Assembly (NCBI GenBank): GCA_036362985.1
Contig: JAYGXS010000004.1
Coordinates: 19,194,018 to 19,258,017 of the forward strand
DNA from: Ligula intestinalis
Taxonomy: Eukaryota; Platyhelminthes; Cestoda; Diphyllobothriidea; Diphyllobothriidae
Direction of reading: 5' to 3'
DNA: 64,000 bases
Position numbers and translations under genes: made by a program. Below are positions 32,243-43,365 of the stretch, piece after piece (the first letter of the stretch is position 1; each line of letters starts with the position of its first letter). The notes beneath the pieces were generated by a model. It did not search any database, was not told the origin of the DNA, and saw only the letters and a program-made list of their open reading frames with translations.

Positions 32243-32710
32243 CTAACAGACGAAATTAACTACAAAGATAAATCATCCTTCTTTTTCCTCGGCGCCATGA
32301 CGCATACATATTTACGGTGCGCATACACAAATTTTTCCGCGCATATGCATTCCACCGGATATTTATGGGAACTGCACGTCCTGAAATGGAAGCCCGTTGC
32401 CTAAAAGTAAGCTCTCATTGATATCACTTACTTTGATAAACTCTTTTATGGCTTCTTGCAACTCCATAAACGCCTGGAAGTGTCTGCCACAGAGAACCTC
32501 TCGGAACTTCGCATGAACAGCAGAAGTGAACGCCATGACAGCTCACGTGAAAATGTTTAAGATGTGCACAATCTTAAAGTGCACACTTTTCCCACCAATC
32601 ATTAAGCCAAGACTGCTGATTGAACCCACCAATCATTAAGCTGTAAACTGAACCAATCATATTGAAGAACGGCAACCAAAAAACCCCAGAAAATACCCTT
32701 GCCAAGTTAC
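32243..32710 (-). repeat. 468-bp MULE 5' segment, copy A' (right of the gypsy element)
   Basis: Near-identical duplicate of 26572-27039 in the same orientation. It joins the truncated LTR on its left and continues into unrelated sequence (ACAGTTCATTGCGGC) on its right. Confidence 0.95.
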
Positions 32711-33464
32711 ACAGTTCATTGCGGCTTATTAATAAGCCATACGTAATTACGTACTTCTGCGCGGTGGAATGAGGAGTGCTCTGAAAAGCGATGTAGGTTG
32801 CCGAAATTAGTGAATATTTCTTAGTCGGATGAGAAAACTGGGAAACTTCCAGTGACCGAAATAGTTGACCAAGACGAACGCTTTCGTTATGGTCCAGAAG
32901 GTGACATTGGCAGAGCTCCAGGTATATTTTATCATGTATTTCTGTTTCTGTTGGTAAACTACAGTCATCATCAGTTCAAGTGTTTTTACAAACATTCTTT
33001 CTGGTTTCAGTTTGCTTTTCCTTTATGTCGCCTAGACAGGTAATTATTTTTATGCTGTGTTTGCAAATTCGCAGCCGTTGCTGCAAACCGTTAATGTTTG
33101 AAATATTTTTTGGGCTGCCAGATACTTCATCCAATTTGGCATTTGATTTTAGGTTTAAACATAATGCTTGCTCTCCAAAGATTCATTTATTATTTATACA
33201 ATCGGTTGGAATTCCTTTTACGTCTGTTCTGTATGCTAACTGTTCAATTTCTACTGGTGTAAGCTGCGTAAGAGAATGGCCCTGTCAGTTATTTGTAATC
33301 CAGTGAGAAGAGCACTTATTTATGGCACGTAACTATTTTCATCTCACGCATATGTTCATAAAGTCCACGACACGCTTTTCTAACTTTTATGTCGCTTAAT
33401 TAAAAACTATTTTCTTGCTTAGCACTTTGTGGCTTGTGTATCATTCAATTTTGTTTATAGTAAG
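32711..33464. other. No gene seen
   Basis: AT-rich intronic sequence. An open frame at 32980-33306 has no recognisable motif. Confidence 0.4.
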
Positions 33465-33502
33465 AAAGTATGACTTCCTTCTTCGTTCTTAGTCAATATT
33501 TG

Positions 33503-33568
<66 letters not shown>

Positions 33569-33688
33569 ATCTTCTCATTTATGTCCGGGGACGCGCATCT
33601 TCGCTTCTATTAGCAATATATATATATATATATATATGCATATATTTGTTCAAATATTGACTAAGAACGAAGAAGGAGGTCATACTTT
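33465..33688. repeat. Large palindrome with TA-microsatellite arms
   Basis: The left arm starts AAAGTATGACTTCCTTCTTC and continues through GTCAATATTTGAACAAATAT into a long (TA)n run (about 33507-33562). The right arm is its inverted complement, with one mismatch in the first 40 bases, ending GTCATACTTT at 33688. The central 60 bases contain CCGGGGACGCGCATC. It could fold into a hairpin of more than 45 bp plus TA pairs. No terminal TA or longer target duplication is clear. Confidence 0.9.
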
Positions 33689-34601
33689 AGCAATAAAGTC
33701 TTTTGGGATCAATATATATTCTAGCTGCTACACAATACTTACGGGATTACTTTTTCTTCTTGAGCGACTTGGTCATTATTACCAATTATATTACTAATTC
33801 GTCCGAGTTATTAACATAGTATTGGAGGAATTTTTATTGATGCTATGATACAGTCGTTGCCATACTAATATTGTTTTTCACCTCAGGATTGTACACGACC
33901 TAAGTGCACTGACGTTAACCACCTAGAATTTGGCAGCTTTGTGCTTTTCTAAAATGACAGGTTCCTTTTAGAAATTAAATCCTTAACTTGCTTGTTTTTA
34001 GTTTCAATTTACATTGAGATATAGTATTCCCCGATTTAGACATGCGATTTTTTGCACACAAATAATTCGCTTTTGTAGTGCTTCATAACAACTTTTCATA
34101 AGTTTAAAATTTTAGATGTGTCGCATTGGGCGCAGAAAAAATTGTGGTAGAGGGTTGCAAAGTTTTTATTCTCAAGGTTTTACGTAAGTGACGGGAAAAT
34201 CCCAATAGCTTTAGAAATTTTAGGAAACCTTCACAAATTTAATGCCCCAAATAACATATTAGCAGTTTACTGGCCATGTTTTATTTTGTTTATGAGTTTA
34301 TTTGTGTAGAAAATATGTATGTCTATGTCCCTGTCAAGCAGCTCAGCCAGTCATTTTACGTTTAGCCGTGCCATTTACATTGTAATTTTCGATAATGTTT
34401 GTACATACATGAAGCACTATCGTCCATACTGCTTCAAAGGCTCGCTGAGCCAACATGTTGACCAAGCCTACGAAGTAGTTTATTGTACAGAAAAACAGGC
34501 TGGTATCTTATCGCAGGCATATTCAGTAAATATTTTCGCCAAAAATACGATGAACCATCTCTTATTTCAGGTACCAAACTTTTAATATAAATATTCACTT
34601 C
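33689..34601. other. No gene seen
   Basis: AT-rich. An 88-codon frame at 34319-34585 shows no motif. The stretch is upstream of the long LINE and may include its 5' untranslated part. Confidence 0.35.
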
Positions 34602-35089
34602 TTGGTATCGCAGGTTATTGAAAAAATTCCTTCTGTGATTATATTTCTTTCCGAGTTTTGTGAAAATATAGTGAGATTTGCGCTAATAGTTAAGTCCTTT
34701 TCAAGTATGACGGCATCAGGGAAGAATCTCGACAATTTTTCTTTTGAAGAAATAACAAAAATTACCCTTAAAATGCTGAACCCAATTGATGGACAGGTAT
34801 CAATTTTAAGCCTTTACAGACTAGGTGCAAAATCGGCAGATGGCGGATGACCTAGACCACTGAAGGCGGTTTTTAAGTCCGACCACATCCCTAAAACACT
34901 GCTGACCCGTGTTTGGAGACTTGAAGGCTTAAATATCTCGATGCGGGCAGATCTGTCCCCTGAGGACAGGAAAAAATAACGTAGAGCTGTCGATGAACTC
35001 AAAGAACGTCGTGCCGCTGGGGAGAATGACCTACGCATAATAAATTTTCGGGTTGTCCAGAAGAGGGGACCCTCTTCAAACCATTGCTA
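34602..35089 (+). pseudogene. CR1-like LINE, ORF1-like/N-terminal domain
   Basis: The frame ending at 34850 carries LSLYRLGAKSADG. A second frame then carries RPLKAVFKSDHIPKTLLTRV, SMRADLSPEDRKK, a stop, RRAVDELKERRAAGENDLRI and INFRVV. This order is typical of the non-enzymatic RNA-binding region that precedes the endonuclease in flatworm CR1-like LINEs, as I recall them. One frameshift near 34848 and one TAA near 34977 break it. Confidence 0.7.
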
Positions 35090-35100
35090 GTAATGGCCCA

Positions 35101-35724
35101 GGAAGCTCTGATAGAGTTATAGGCATTCTACTGATAAATGCGCAAAGCCTGTTCAACAAAATGGCTGAATTACATGTAATTATCGCACAAAACGCCCTGT
35201 GATTATTGCGGTGACAGAGACCTGGCTATTTGAATCTGTAACGGATAGTGAGATCGATGTGCCCGGTTACCGAGTGTTCCGTTGCGACCGTAACGATAGG
35301 ATACATGGAGGTGTCTTGTTATATGCGACCGATGGACTCATTGTAACACTGTTAGAACGCACACGCACGGAAGACAACCGGGTTGAACAACTCTGGGTGT
35401 CGGTCAAGGCTGCTACTGGTGCAACCACAACCATAGGTGTTATATACCGAAGTCCTCAAGCCGACGGTATAAACTGGTGGACTACAGTCAAAAAAGTATG
35501 CCAGAAGGTTGCGGGTCTGTATTGTAGGTGATTTCAATCGCCCATATATCAACTGGGCTTATCTAAACATCGGAGGTCCTGCCTCTGAAATGGAGAACGC
35601 GTTGTTGGAAATGACAAACGAAACCCATCTTGTACAACATGTTGCCCAGCCTACGCGGATAGCCGACTCGGGTATGGCTTCCTGTCTGGACTTGATATTC
35701 ACAAACGGGCACAAAAGTATCTGA
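35101..35724 (+). pseudogene. CR1-like LINE endonuclease, frameshifted
   Basis: ILLINAQSLFNKMAEL is followed, after a frame change, by VIIAVTETWLFESVTDSEID, VPGYRVFRCDR, GGVLLYA and GVIYRSP in 35199-35531. Then comes VGDFNRPYINWAYL and IADSGMASCLDLIFTNGHKS in 35509-35724. At least two frameshifts occur (near 35195 and 35515). It would nick DNA for target-primed integration. Confidence 0.88.
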
Positions 35725-37939
35725 TGCTCGGGTCTCCGCACCCCATAGGCACCAGTGATCATGCTACTGTCTTCGCAGCACTCTACATAACAGGATCGCC
35801 GTCAACGCGTAGATGCTACAAACCGGCATACTGGAAGACTGACTACGATGAAATGAGACAGAGCGCTAGGAACCTATCCTGGGAACCGAGTAGCTCGGCC
35901 GATGTAGAAGAATGCTGGAGAGTGATTCGTGGGAATATTGAGCGACTCTGTACTGATTTTATCCCCCTTACGCTCTGTGGATGGGCAGCATGTCGTCCCC
36001 CATGGATGGATGGTGAGACAAAACGCAAGTTCAAGGCCAGAAAACGTGCCTACAAAGCCTTCATGATCCTAAAAACTACCGAAGCAAAAACAAAATACAA
36101 AGCACTCAGCGATGAATGCAAACGTATGATGAGGGCGAGAAAAGTAGCGTACGAAGAGGATCTGCTGAAAAACGTTGACACTCAACCGAATCGATTCTAC
36201 TCGTTTCTGAAGAGAAAGCGTCGTGAAAGCCCGGGCATCCAGGGTCTCCACAATACAGATGGTGTGCTCGAGACAGATGAGTTATGTATGGCTGAACTTC
36301 TAGCTCAACAATACTCTACTGTTTACTTGCTACCAACGCCCGACAGGGAGGATTTTGAGATCCATGACCAAACTGAAAACGGCATGCTAATCACCATTGA
36401 AGATGTGGTGAATGCACTAAGTAGGTTGATGCCTACTAAGGCTGCTGGACCCGAAAATCTTAATCCGAGGGTAATTAGCGAGCTAGCTTCTATAATCGCA
36501 CCAAGCATCAAAACACTGTTTCTCTGTACGCTTGAAACTGCAACGGTACCAGATGACTGGAAACAGAGTATAATAACTCCGAGGTACAAAAGTGGCGAAC
36601 ATTTTCTTCCCCAGAATTATCGACCAGTCAGCCTGACCTCGGTGTTTGTGAAAGTACTCGAAAATTCATGTGTCGCGAAATCGATGCTCTCATTGGGCCA
36701 GCCATAATCCTACCGACAGAACAACATGACTTTGTTAAGGGCAAATCGTGTACCACAAACCTCATGGTGGCACGTGAAGCCTGGTGCGAAGCCAAAGAAA
36801 AACGACTGCCGGTTCATGCAGCCTTAATCGATCTTAGCAAGGCGTTTGATAAAGTAGATCACGTGCTTCTCCTAAATAAACTCAGTAACACGCCGGTTCC
36901 TAGAACTGTCATCAAATGGATCAAGGGGTATCTATTCGGTAGACAATGCCGGGTCAGAGTTGGCGAAGGGTGTTCCTCGGCGTTTGAGGCTCGTAGTGGA
37001 GTACCACAAGGGTCGGTGCTGGGTCCCAGAATGTTTTCAATATACGTTGCGGATATCCCATCAAGACTTGCATCCCCATGCCTTCTGTTCGCGGATGACC
37101 TCAAGGTATGGCGTGTCATACGCAACGCCGAAGACACAATGACGTTCCAAAATGATCTTGATGTGATGCACGAGTGGTCATTAGAGATCAAAATACCAGT
37201 AAACGTGACCAAATCGAATTTGTTAATAATTGGGAGAGACCGGGACCACCCGCCCCATACAATGGAAAACATGACACTGGCCGCTGTTAGGAGTACTCGA
37301 GACTTGGGCGTTATCATCCAGGACGACCTCAAGACCCGAGAACAATCAACTTTGGCGAGACGCAAGGGGCTAGCGCTACTTTGGATGTTCAAAAGAGCAT
37401 TCACGTCCTGGTCCATGCAGATATTCCGTAAGCTCATGGTCACGTTTATTCGACCGATCATGGAGTATGTATCGTCCGCTTGGTTTCCGTGTACGAAGAG
37501 CGAAATTACTGACATCGAATATGTTCAACGACTGGGGTCAAGAATGGTGCCCGAAGTGAGAAGGCTGACCTATCCGGAGCGCTGTAAAGCACTGGACCTG
37601 TTTACCCTCAAATTTCGACGCTTAAGAGGCGACCAAATCATGATGTACAAAGTGATCGTCTGCGGCGACATACCGGGGGTCGCAGAGTACTTCAAACTAG
37701 CCGTTGACATGCCAACGCGACGACACTGCTTCAAACTGGTGGTACAACGGACAGATGGCCTTCCGCACGTCTACCGACTCTCAAGGCGCGCTGTGAATGC
37801 ATGGAACAATCTCCCCCCGACGTTGTTGCTGCCGACACAATTGCCGCATTCAAGAAGAAATACGATGCCCTATTTGAAATATGATCTGTACCGTTCACGG
37901 GAGTGCCCTTGCTTTGGCTGGGGGATTGGTCTAACCTGA
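35724..37939 (+). pseudogene. CR1-like LINE reverse transcriptase, split by frameshifts
   Basis: The first frame (35724-36707) holds the end of the endonuclease (PIGTSDHATVF), a basic linker, then AAGPENLNPRVISEL and QNYRPVSLTSVFVKVLE. The second frame (36668-37939) holds EQHDFVKGKSCTTNL, ALIDLSKAFDKVDHVLL, SGVPQGSVLGPRMFSIYVAD, the active site FADDLKVW, STRDLGVIIQDDL, TFIRPIMEYVSSAWFP and a C-terminus LFTLKFRRLRGDQIMMYKV. Catalytic Asp residues are present. The last 40 codons of the second frame differ from the family, so another shift near 37830 is likely. It belongs to a different LINE lineage from the 16-kb copy (LSKAFDKVDH instead of FKKAFDSVPH). Confidence 0.9.
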
Positions 37940-37999
37940 CAACGCCCACATGGCCGGTGACTGCAAAGAAGGGGTGCCCACGGATCCGTTCCCCACCCT

Positions 38000-38036
38000 C
38001 TACTGATGAAACATGAAACATGAAGGTTATCAGTAG
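38000..38036 (+). repeat. LINE 3' end: stem-loop with (ATGAAAC)n tail
   Basis: CTACTGAT (38000-38007) pairs with ATCAGTAG (38029-38036). The loop consists of two ATGAAAC units and a partial third (38006-38025). It follows the LINE reverse transcriptase by about 60 bp and is a likely 3' recognition end. Confidence 0.7.
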
Positions 38037-39751
38037 CGGTATCTGCAAAATCATATAGAAATAGTCCTATTCATGTGAAGAAAAATTTGTTTAGTACAGA
38101 AATATTAAATTTTTCGTAGACGACAGATAAGAATTTTTGCTAGTCTACGCAGGTTACACTACGCAGTACCGCATTCATTATTGTCAATTATCAAATAAAC
38201 TACGTCATGTTTATTACATTTTTCGGCCAAGCAGTATTCACTCCTTCTATTATAGATATTCCTTCTGCCCTTTTGCTTTCCTAGGAAGTAAATACTCTTA
38301 CTAAGAGTAAAAGGAAACAAGCCTCTAATTTTCTTTCCTCGTCCTTCTTGTACGCTGATATGCTACTGGCGGACTGAAAGCTACAGTATTGTGAAAATCC
38401 GTCAGCTGCAACCTCCCTAGAAGTCTCAGTGCGGCAGACCGAAGGATGGAACGAATCCACTTCTATAATTTCTTCAGCAGGCATAGACAGTTTTGCGGTA
38501 AAATGAACACCGGCAGCATTTGAAAGTTTGGATAAACGTTCCCTTCATTCACAGAGTTCCCACGACGGATTTTTATTTGTTGAACTTCAGAAGGTTTTGA
38601 AATGGCCTATGAAACTTAGGCTATATTATTCTGCAATGTACTGCAAGCGAACGTCTCACTATCGCTTATCAATTAGACAAAAACCTGTCGCAACCATAAA
38701 TCTCGAAAATCTCCGATAGACTCACGGGAAGCTGAAAACGCCCATATTGTGGCATGTATATGCATCATATGTAGTGCAGTGTAAACATACTAGCCACATT
38801 TTTTGCGCTCATCTAAATTTGGTTTTTTAAGATGTCAGTTCAAACAGCTGCCTCATTGACCCCCTGGCTTACCAGGCCCTACGACACTACATACGCGGAA
38901 ATTGGACCAAAAGGATTACAATGAGCTTACAATTATCAGGAGACAGCCCGAAGATCAATTTAGCGTAACAGTAGGTCATCACACCAGCAGGTCAAACTGA
39001 TTCTCGCCAGACCAAACCACTCTTAACCAACGTACTGTCTTATTACACTTTAAACTCTGAGCCAAAGTCGTCGCACCCATCGCACAGCCACTATCCTGTA
39101 GTCAATTACCTATTGAACCCGAAAAACAGCCGTTTCGGATGTTATTGCGGTGTTTATTTATTCCTAAGTTTGCGCCACTGGCTGCAAGAAGTTTATGCAA
39201 TGTAAAGCATGCATCTCAAGTAAGTGAGTGAACACTTTCTGGAAAGCAGCACATATCTATGTTCACGTCATTTTGTTGACTTTAGAAGGTTGCGTGGGTC
39301 CATCGGTATTGCAATGTGCGCACTGGATGGTACTTTAGCGCATGTGTTATAGATAGCTAGCTGTCGTCTATATTGTTTCTTGGTTAAATCGTAAAGTGTG
39401 GACTACGTGAAAGTTTTTCATTCATGCACTTGCAAGACTAACGAAAGCAGACAATCAGTCATTAAAATGTGCATGATGAATTAGGAGCTACCAGGTTACG
39501 AAGTTTATTTGAGAAATTCGATACACAGCCAGAACATCGTGTATGTACATAAAGCTAACAATCGTTTACAGCATTGCCTATCTCTTGCTTTCTGGTTTGC
39601 TTATTCAATTCTCTTTATGCTAGTTATATCTAGTCTTTGTAACCGGCAGTTTGAAACCCCATGCCCATATTTCTAGTCCCTGAACTTCAAAATAAAACTG
39701 ATCAATCTTCATTTTACTGTTAAATCTATGTGTGTTGAAATTGGGCTTTAG
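38037..39751 (+). other. Intron upstream of the terminal host exon
   Basis: No coding motif or repeat is seen in this AT-rich stretch. It ends with a 3' splice site, GGGCTTTAG, with AG at 39750-39751. Confidence 0.5.
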
Positions 39752-40179
39752 AAAACGAAAACGACATTCTGCTGCTCGCTAAACCATCTCCTACTGCAAC
39801 GCCAATCCGCAAACAACAAGCCACATCTCCATCTCCATCCTCTCAACCGGGCGTGGTGGCTAAGACTGGTCAACTTTTGAGTTCTGTTGGGTCAACTCTG
39901 TGGTCTGGGGCTACAGGCGCTGTCTCCCTGGGCTTCGGCGTACTGCGCACCGGTGTCAATGCTGGTAGTTCGGCCATAACAGGCGTGGCGAGTGGGGTAG
40001 CTGGTCTAGTTCACCTCCGATCATCAGCCACAGGATCGGAGTCCAACGCGACAGCAAACGAAAGCGACAGCGAGAAGAGTCCTTCTGAGCCCCCGGCGGA
40101 GTCCTCTGCAACCGCAAAGGTCAAAAGTTACCTGCCAAAGTCGCTCCTTCGAGGGTCACAAAAGGACAAGGCTGACTGA
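39752..40179 (+). CDS. Terminal exon of an unrecognised host protein
   Basis: The exon opens in the phase that completes the codon left by the donor at 2259: G plus AA gives Glu. It encodes about 142 residues to a TGA at 40177-40179. NENDILLLAKPSPTATPIRK leads into a Ser/Pro/Gln-rich part, then VAKTGQLLSSVGSTLWSGAT, a Gly/Ala/Val-rich stretch to about SGVAGLVHLR that looks amphipathic or membrane-associating, then a Ser/Glu/Ala-rich tail ending KSLLRGSQKDKAD. Codon use is GC-rich against an AT-rich background. I do not recognise the family. The Gly/Ser/Ala-rich amphipathic stretch might bind membranes; that is inference only. Confidence 0.72.
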
Positions 40180-41279
40180 ATCCTTCTCGTCGTCACTACT
40201 GTGCCGATCCGGTTCAATTGTCCACGCTCCAGATCGCCGCAAACTGGTCCGCGTGCATGTTGAATAGACCTTTTAAGTCCGGAAAATAATCTTCAGTTCA
40301 TCCGTCTCGTTCATCTGCTTCACATTGAAACGATCAACCTCCGTGCCCTTTCTCCCCGAAAGCAAGCGAATTTTTCATTCGATTTTGCAATATATGGTTT
40401 CCAGCCGTAGGGGAATTTTCAGCCCCTATATTTGCTTGACACAAAACCGGTGTTTGCATTTGCTAACTTAAATGGTGTTCCTGCAGTTTGTATAGCATGT
40501 GAATTTACTCTTCTGCCGCATGCTTAGTTTCTGCCTATTTGCCAATTAAAGTGCAATCCCTTTTGCGCATTTTTCGCCTTTATGGTTGTTTCTTTTTCCA
40601 AATATTTTCATCTTTCCTTTCTTATTTTTTGGAAGTATTTGGAGATTTCGTTATCATGGGGTGGGTGTTCGGCCTACAAATGGTAGTGGGGAGGGGGTAC
40701 TCCGCCTACAGTAGCCAGTCTTGATGCCTTATTCGACCATTCCAGTGTGCTTAGGGCGTCGTGGGGTGCCGTCTTCCTCGCTGCCAATGGAGTTTGTATC
40801 CAAACAGAACTCCAGCACTCTAGTTTGCGAAGCCGAAGTGCGAATTGCCCTTTGGTCCCTTCAGTTGTCGAGGCCATTGCACTTACGCCGCTGGCGTTTC
40901 CAACTTTGGCACGTGATTACAGTATAACCCCACACCCCCCACGACTTTGACCGCTGGCTCCTCACAAATACGCAGTTGAACCACTTTGCAAAATGCAGTC
41001 GGACTTTCTAACCACTGCCATACTTACTTATATGACAGATTTTCCTCACCAAGCACGTTCGTAATTTTTCTCCTCTTGTCCTCGTCTTCGTCGGCAAAAC
41101 TTATTATGAACCTTGTGGGACACTGAAACGACGGCAAGGTTTTCGTTAGAACGTCTCATAAGGTCCGACGAAGTGACTTCAAGTTTTATTTTGTCCTGAA
41201 AGATCGGTTTGAATGCTCTTAATTTCGTCATATTGTCATCCATTAATGTGGAACTAGCCAAACCTATGGGCATAATAAG
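40180..41279 (+). other. Probable 3' untranslated region, then non-coding sequence
   Basis: After the stop there is a pyrimidine-rich stretch. ATTAAA at about 40543-40548 is a possible polyadenylation signal, which would give a 3' UTR of about 380 bp. Beyond it I see no gene. Confidence 0.4.
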
Positions 41280-41738
41280 TGTAGTATAGTATTATTGAGG
41301 AGTGTTTAGGCTAATAAGGTTAGCTCTAACGGCTGCGATCCCAGGCCCGGTACCTTGGGATAAGAGAGGAGTCACGAGGAGACTAGAGTGGTAGGAAGAG
41401 TAGCTTCTGTTCAGAAGGATGGGTAGGGGCGATTTGACTTGGACGACTGCAATACGTTCCTTAGTAAGGTCGGGTCCGAAGTGCTATCTGGCGGATTGAG
41501 GTTGACTTACTAAATGAGGCTAGTCTAGTAACGCGGAAATATCATTGGACGGATTGAAGTCAAGCCCCTGTGGATTGAGGCCAGGACTGGGAGGCACGGT
41601 GCGCACGTCCGCTAGCGTCAGTTTGCGCTTTGCCCCAGAGGCATGCCGAGAACTGCCTTCGCGCGAGGTCCTATGCGCTGAGTGACCTCGTCTGTGGCGT
41701 CACGAGGTAAGAGGGCGTCGGACTGCAGGGCTACTACA
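41280..41738 (+). repeat. Dispersed LTR-like repeat copy
   Basis: It begins TGTAGTATAGTATTATTGAG, then GAGTGTTTAGGCTAATAAGG, CTAACGGCTGCGATCCCAGG and GTAGGAAGAGTAGCTTCTG, and ends AGAGGGCGTCGG...CTACTACA. TG...CA ends and about 459 bp length fit the family defined by the tRNA-Lys insertion. No target duplication is obvious. Confidence 0.72.
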
Positions 41739-42444
41739 GTATCGAATCAGGGCATGGAACGCCAGGCATGTTACAGCTATTTTGCAAGGGGTTTGCTGAA
41801 CAATTGAGCAAAGAGCAGGTAAAGTATCCAGCTCTATTACGACCTCAATGTTTTAGGCATGTTAACAGTTAAGTAGGTCGTAGTTGGTTAAGCACCAATG
41901 ACGATATTTGAATTAATGGCGGAGAAGCCCAGATTAGACAAGGCGCTGTTGCCCATGCGCCACATGTCCTTTATCGTCACGCGACCTTACTCCAAGACAC
42001 CTTTGTCGGAAGCCTCAAGCCATGTCCGACAATTAGCCGTTGTCTGCGAGGTCATTTGTTCCATCTCGAAATTCGTATGAACTCCGTCGCTCGCAGCGTG
42101 TTTTTTTGTTTTTTCGGCAACAAGCCGCGCCTGTAGCAATTTTTTTATGTGCCACACGGCACTGTTCCTCGACAAAGCACGGGCAACTGAAACACACTGA
42201 GCACACTGCCCTAGAAGAAGGTGGACGCCTTTCTCGTGCCCGCATAATCAGGCCACGCCGGTGGACAGGGGAATTTCGGTCCCGTTGGAATTTGCGCCAC
42301 ATCTTGGTCTGACTTCATAATTCACAAATTGGATAACGCCCGTGTAATGTGTTGCAGTCATTCTTGCAGTTTAAAGAGGACAACCGATGAGTTGGCCCTT
42401 GCGGCAATAACCGATAATGAACCACTTTGGCATATCGTGACCAC
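41739..42444. other. No gene seen
   Basis: Short frames on both strands around 41898-42312 overlap one another and carry no motif. Confidence 0.4.
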
Positions 42445-42800
42445 ATGCAAGAGTACTACTATCGAGGAGTGTTAAAGTTAATAAGGTTAACCCTGGTCAC
42501 TATGATCCTCAGGTCCGGTTCCTTAGGAGCAAAGAAGTCATAGGAAGACCGGTGTGGTAGGAAAACTTTATTCTGTACAGAAGGAATGTAGAATAGGCAG
42601 GAGAATATTTGACTCTCGGACGAATGCAGTGCGTTCCCTAGTGGGTCGAGTCCTGATTGTTAGAGCGTAGGCAGTCATCGCAGTCAGTCACCGAAAGCTA
42701 TCTTTGTCTTAGTCAGCCTTGAAAGTGATTGGCAAAACTGGTAGAGGTTATTGGCCAGACCAGATCGGAGTGCGTGCGGACTTGTTTGATTAATCGCGGG
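42445..42800 (+). repeat. Dispersed LTR-like repeat copy, 3' end unclear
   Basis: TACTACTATCGAGGAGTGTT, then AAAGTTAATAAGG, CCCTGGTCACTATGATCCTC, GGTCCGGTTCCTTAGGAGCA, GTAGGAAAACTTTATTCTG, and a TTGACTCTCGGACGAATGCA block. The 3' part ends in AT-rich sequence near 42800. Confidence 0.68.
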
Positions 42801-42969
42801 CCAATATATAAGTTGCTAGTACTTGTTATTGTCTTGCCCTTAATCTGTTACTGAAATTTGCCGGCGAAAGATAAAGTTAAAAATACTCAACTAAGGTATT
42901 CTGACAACTGCTTCTGAAACTTCACACTCGAAATTACAGGCCAAAAGGTACCCTTCCGCGTAATCGGAG

Positions 42970-43365
42970 GGAGTAGCTCTATTGAGAAGTTAGGGTTAGC
43001 TAGGTTCACCCTTGTCACTACGATCTTCAGACCCAGTTCTTTAAGAGGAGAAAAGCCATCGGAAGCCAGAGTGGTAGGAACAGTATATTCTGTACAGAAG
43101 GAATGGAGAATAGGTATGAGGAGAGTTAATTCTCGGACGAGTGCAGTCCGTTCGCTAGTGAGTCGGGTGCGGAGTGGTAGGGCGTAGGCAGTCATCGCAG
43201 CCAGTCACCGAAAGCTGTCTTTGTCTTAGTCAGCCTGGAAAGTGATTGGCCAAACCGGCAGTGGCCTATGGTGTGCCCGTACCAGCAGGCCGTGCCCGAC
43301 AGGAGTAAATCGAGTCTTACAGTCACGTGACCTCATGCGAGGCGTGCATGGGAGGTCACTACACT
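42970..43365 (+). repeat. Dispersed LTR-like repeat copy
   Basis: AGCTCTATTGAGAAGTTAGG, CCCTTGTCACTACGATCTTC, GTAGGAACAGTATATTCTG, TCTCGGACGAGTGCAGTCCG and CATCGCAGCCAGTCACCGAA. It ends around TCACTACACTACTTC. It is closest to the 42.45-kb copy, so the two may come from a local duplication. Confidence 0.68.

Noticed and set aside
27046..32710. The 468-bp duplicates as outer LTRs of a larger element
   Set aside because: They do not lie at equivalent positions relative to the LTRs, carry MULE coding sequence, and their ends are not TG...CA.
33507..33640. TA runs as an origin or centromere signal
   Set aside because: Dinucleotide runs alone are not evidence; the inverted arms are the notable part.
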